From the NCBI GenBank assembly GCA_017307755.1, contig JAFKGQ010000024.1, positions 31,022-95,021 of the forward strand: 64,000 nt of DNA, written 5' to 3'. The notes below the pieces were generated by a model, which worked only from the letters and a program-made list of their open reading frames with translations, searched no databases and had not been told where the DNA came from. The position numbers and the translations under genes are program-made. This stretch comes from Chitinophagaceae bacterium. GTDB taxonomy: Bacteria; Bacteroidota; Bacteroidia; Chitinophagales; Chitinophagaceae. Positions 63,906 to 64,000 of the stretch are shown piece by piece. How positions within the stretch are numbered: position 1 is the stretch's first letter; each line of letters begins with the position of its first letter.

Positions 63906-64000
63906 ATGACATATATGAAGCAATTACTTTGGCTCCTATTACTTTTAATCTGCCTCGGCGCCGGCCGTCTCTCTGCACAAACCACCAGCTTTAATTTTTC
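63906..64000 (+). CDS. Start of a secreted protein (truncated by window edge)
   Basis: An ATG at 63906 (or in-frame ATG at 63915) begins MKQLLWLLLLLICLGAGRLSAQ, a strong signal peptide with AQ cleavage, followed by TTSFNF before the window ends. It follows the RHS/SpvB-like gene by 38 bases on the same strand and is probably the next gene of that unit. Product unknown. Confidence 0.7.
   Translation, partial: MTYMKQLLWLLLLLICLGAGRLSAQTTSFNF

Noticed and set aside
1..64000. tRNA, rRNA, IS element, prophage, CRISPR
   Set aside because: Scanning gene gaps found no cloverleaf-like, transposase, phage structural or direct-repeat/spacer pattern.

Overview
The window reads as a chromosomal segment of a Bacteroidota bacterium, most likely family Chitinophagaceae (Chitinophaga/Puia-like). 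Support comes from roughly 50% GC with clean codon use, T9SS-type C-terminal sorting domains, a TonB-dependent receptor with an N-terminal carboxypeptidase-regulatory-like domain, a long SecA with a C-terminal zinc motif, DUF5117/DUF4953-type metalloprotease, the fused malic enzyme-phosphotransacetylase, RHS/SpvB-like surface proteins, and TAnnTTTG-type -7 promoter boxes instead of strong Shine-Dalgarno sequences. Genus assignment is inference; no rRNA or tRNA gene is present to confirm it.

Layout. 0-6 kb: 3' end of an OmpA/TSP3 protein, a tiny sigma-region-2-only protein, a secreted coiled-coil protein, a lipoprotein, a beta-barrel protein, a PAS-LuxR regulator, an alpha/beta hydrolase and an XRE-S24 repressor divergent from secA. 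6-15 kb: secA, a PIN toxin-antitoxin pair, a mosaic T9SS cargo protein and a large zinc metalloprotease. 15-21 kb: TonB receptor, DUF4198-like protein, a 28-codon bridging ORF and an FtsX/MacB-type permease, probably one transcription unit. 21-25.6 kb: two amidohydrolase-family genes in tandem (minus). 25.7-33 kb: deoC, a SPOR protein overlapping an M20 peptidase, maeB, MlaE/MlaF-type permease and ATPase, sucD. 33-43 kb: a thioester-type alpha-2-macroglobulin overlapping an FAD oxidoreductase, a broken ORF6N gene, and two tandem MtfA-like peptidases. 43-50 kb: aspS with two overlapping membrane-protein genes, an S1C protease, rarA, elaA-like acetyltransferase and an outer-membrane protein. 50-57 kb: a small secreted protein containing a repeat, a 5'-deoxynucleotidase, uvrA, and a histidine kinase-response regulator pair. 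57-64 kb: a repeat-rich gene-poor stretch with two paralogous ~59-residue proteins, then a coiled-coil/barrel protein, an RHS/SpvB-like giant protein and the start of a further secreted protein.

Most genes are ordinary core or envelope functions. The parts that stand out are non-coding or very small: (i) a double-hairpin repeat at 42.3, 50.9 and 55.0 kb, once embedded in frame in a coding gene, with a further upstream stem at two sites whose sequence differs but whose pairing is kept; (ii) a modular structured repeat shared in opposite orientation between 51.4 and 57.2 kb; (iii) two tandem paralogous microproteins at 57.9 and 58.2 kb, each lying just behind a long inverted repeat; (iv) a stand-alone sigma region 2 protein at 0.8 kb. 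No CRISPR array, IS element, prophage, tRNA or rRNA was seen.
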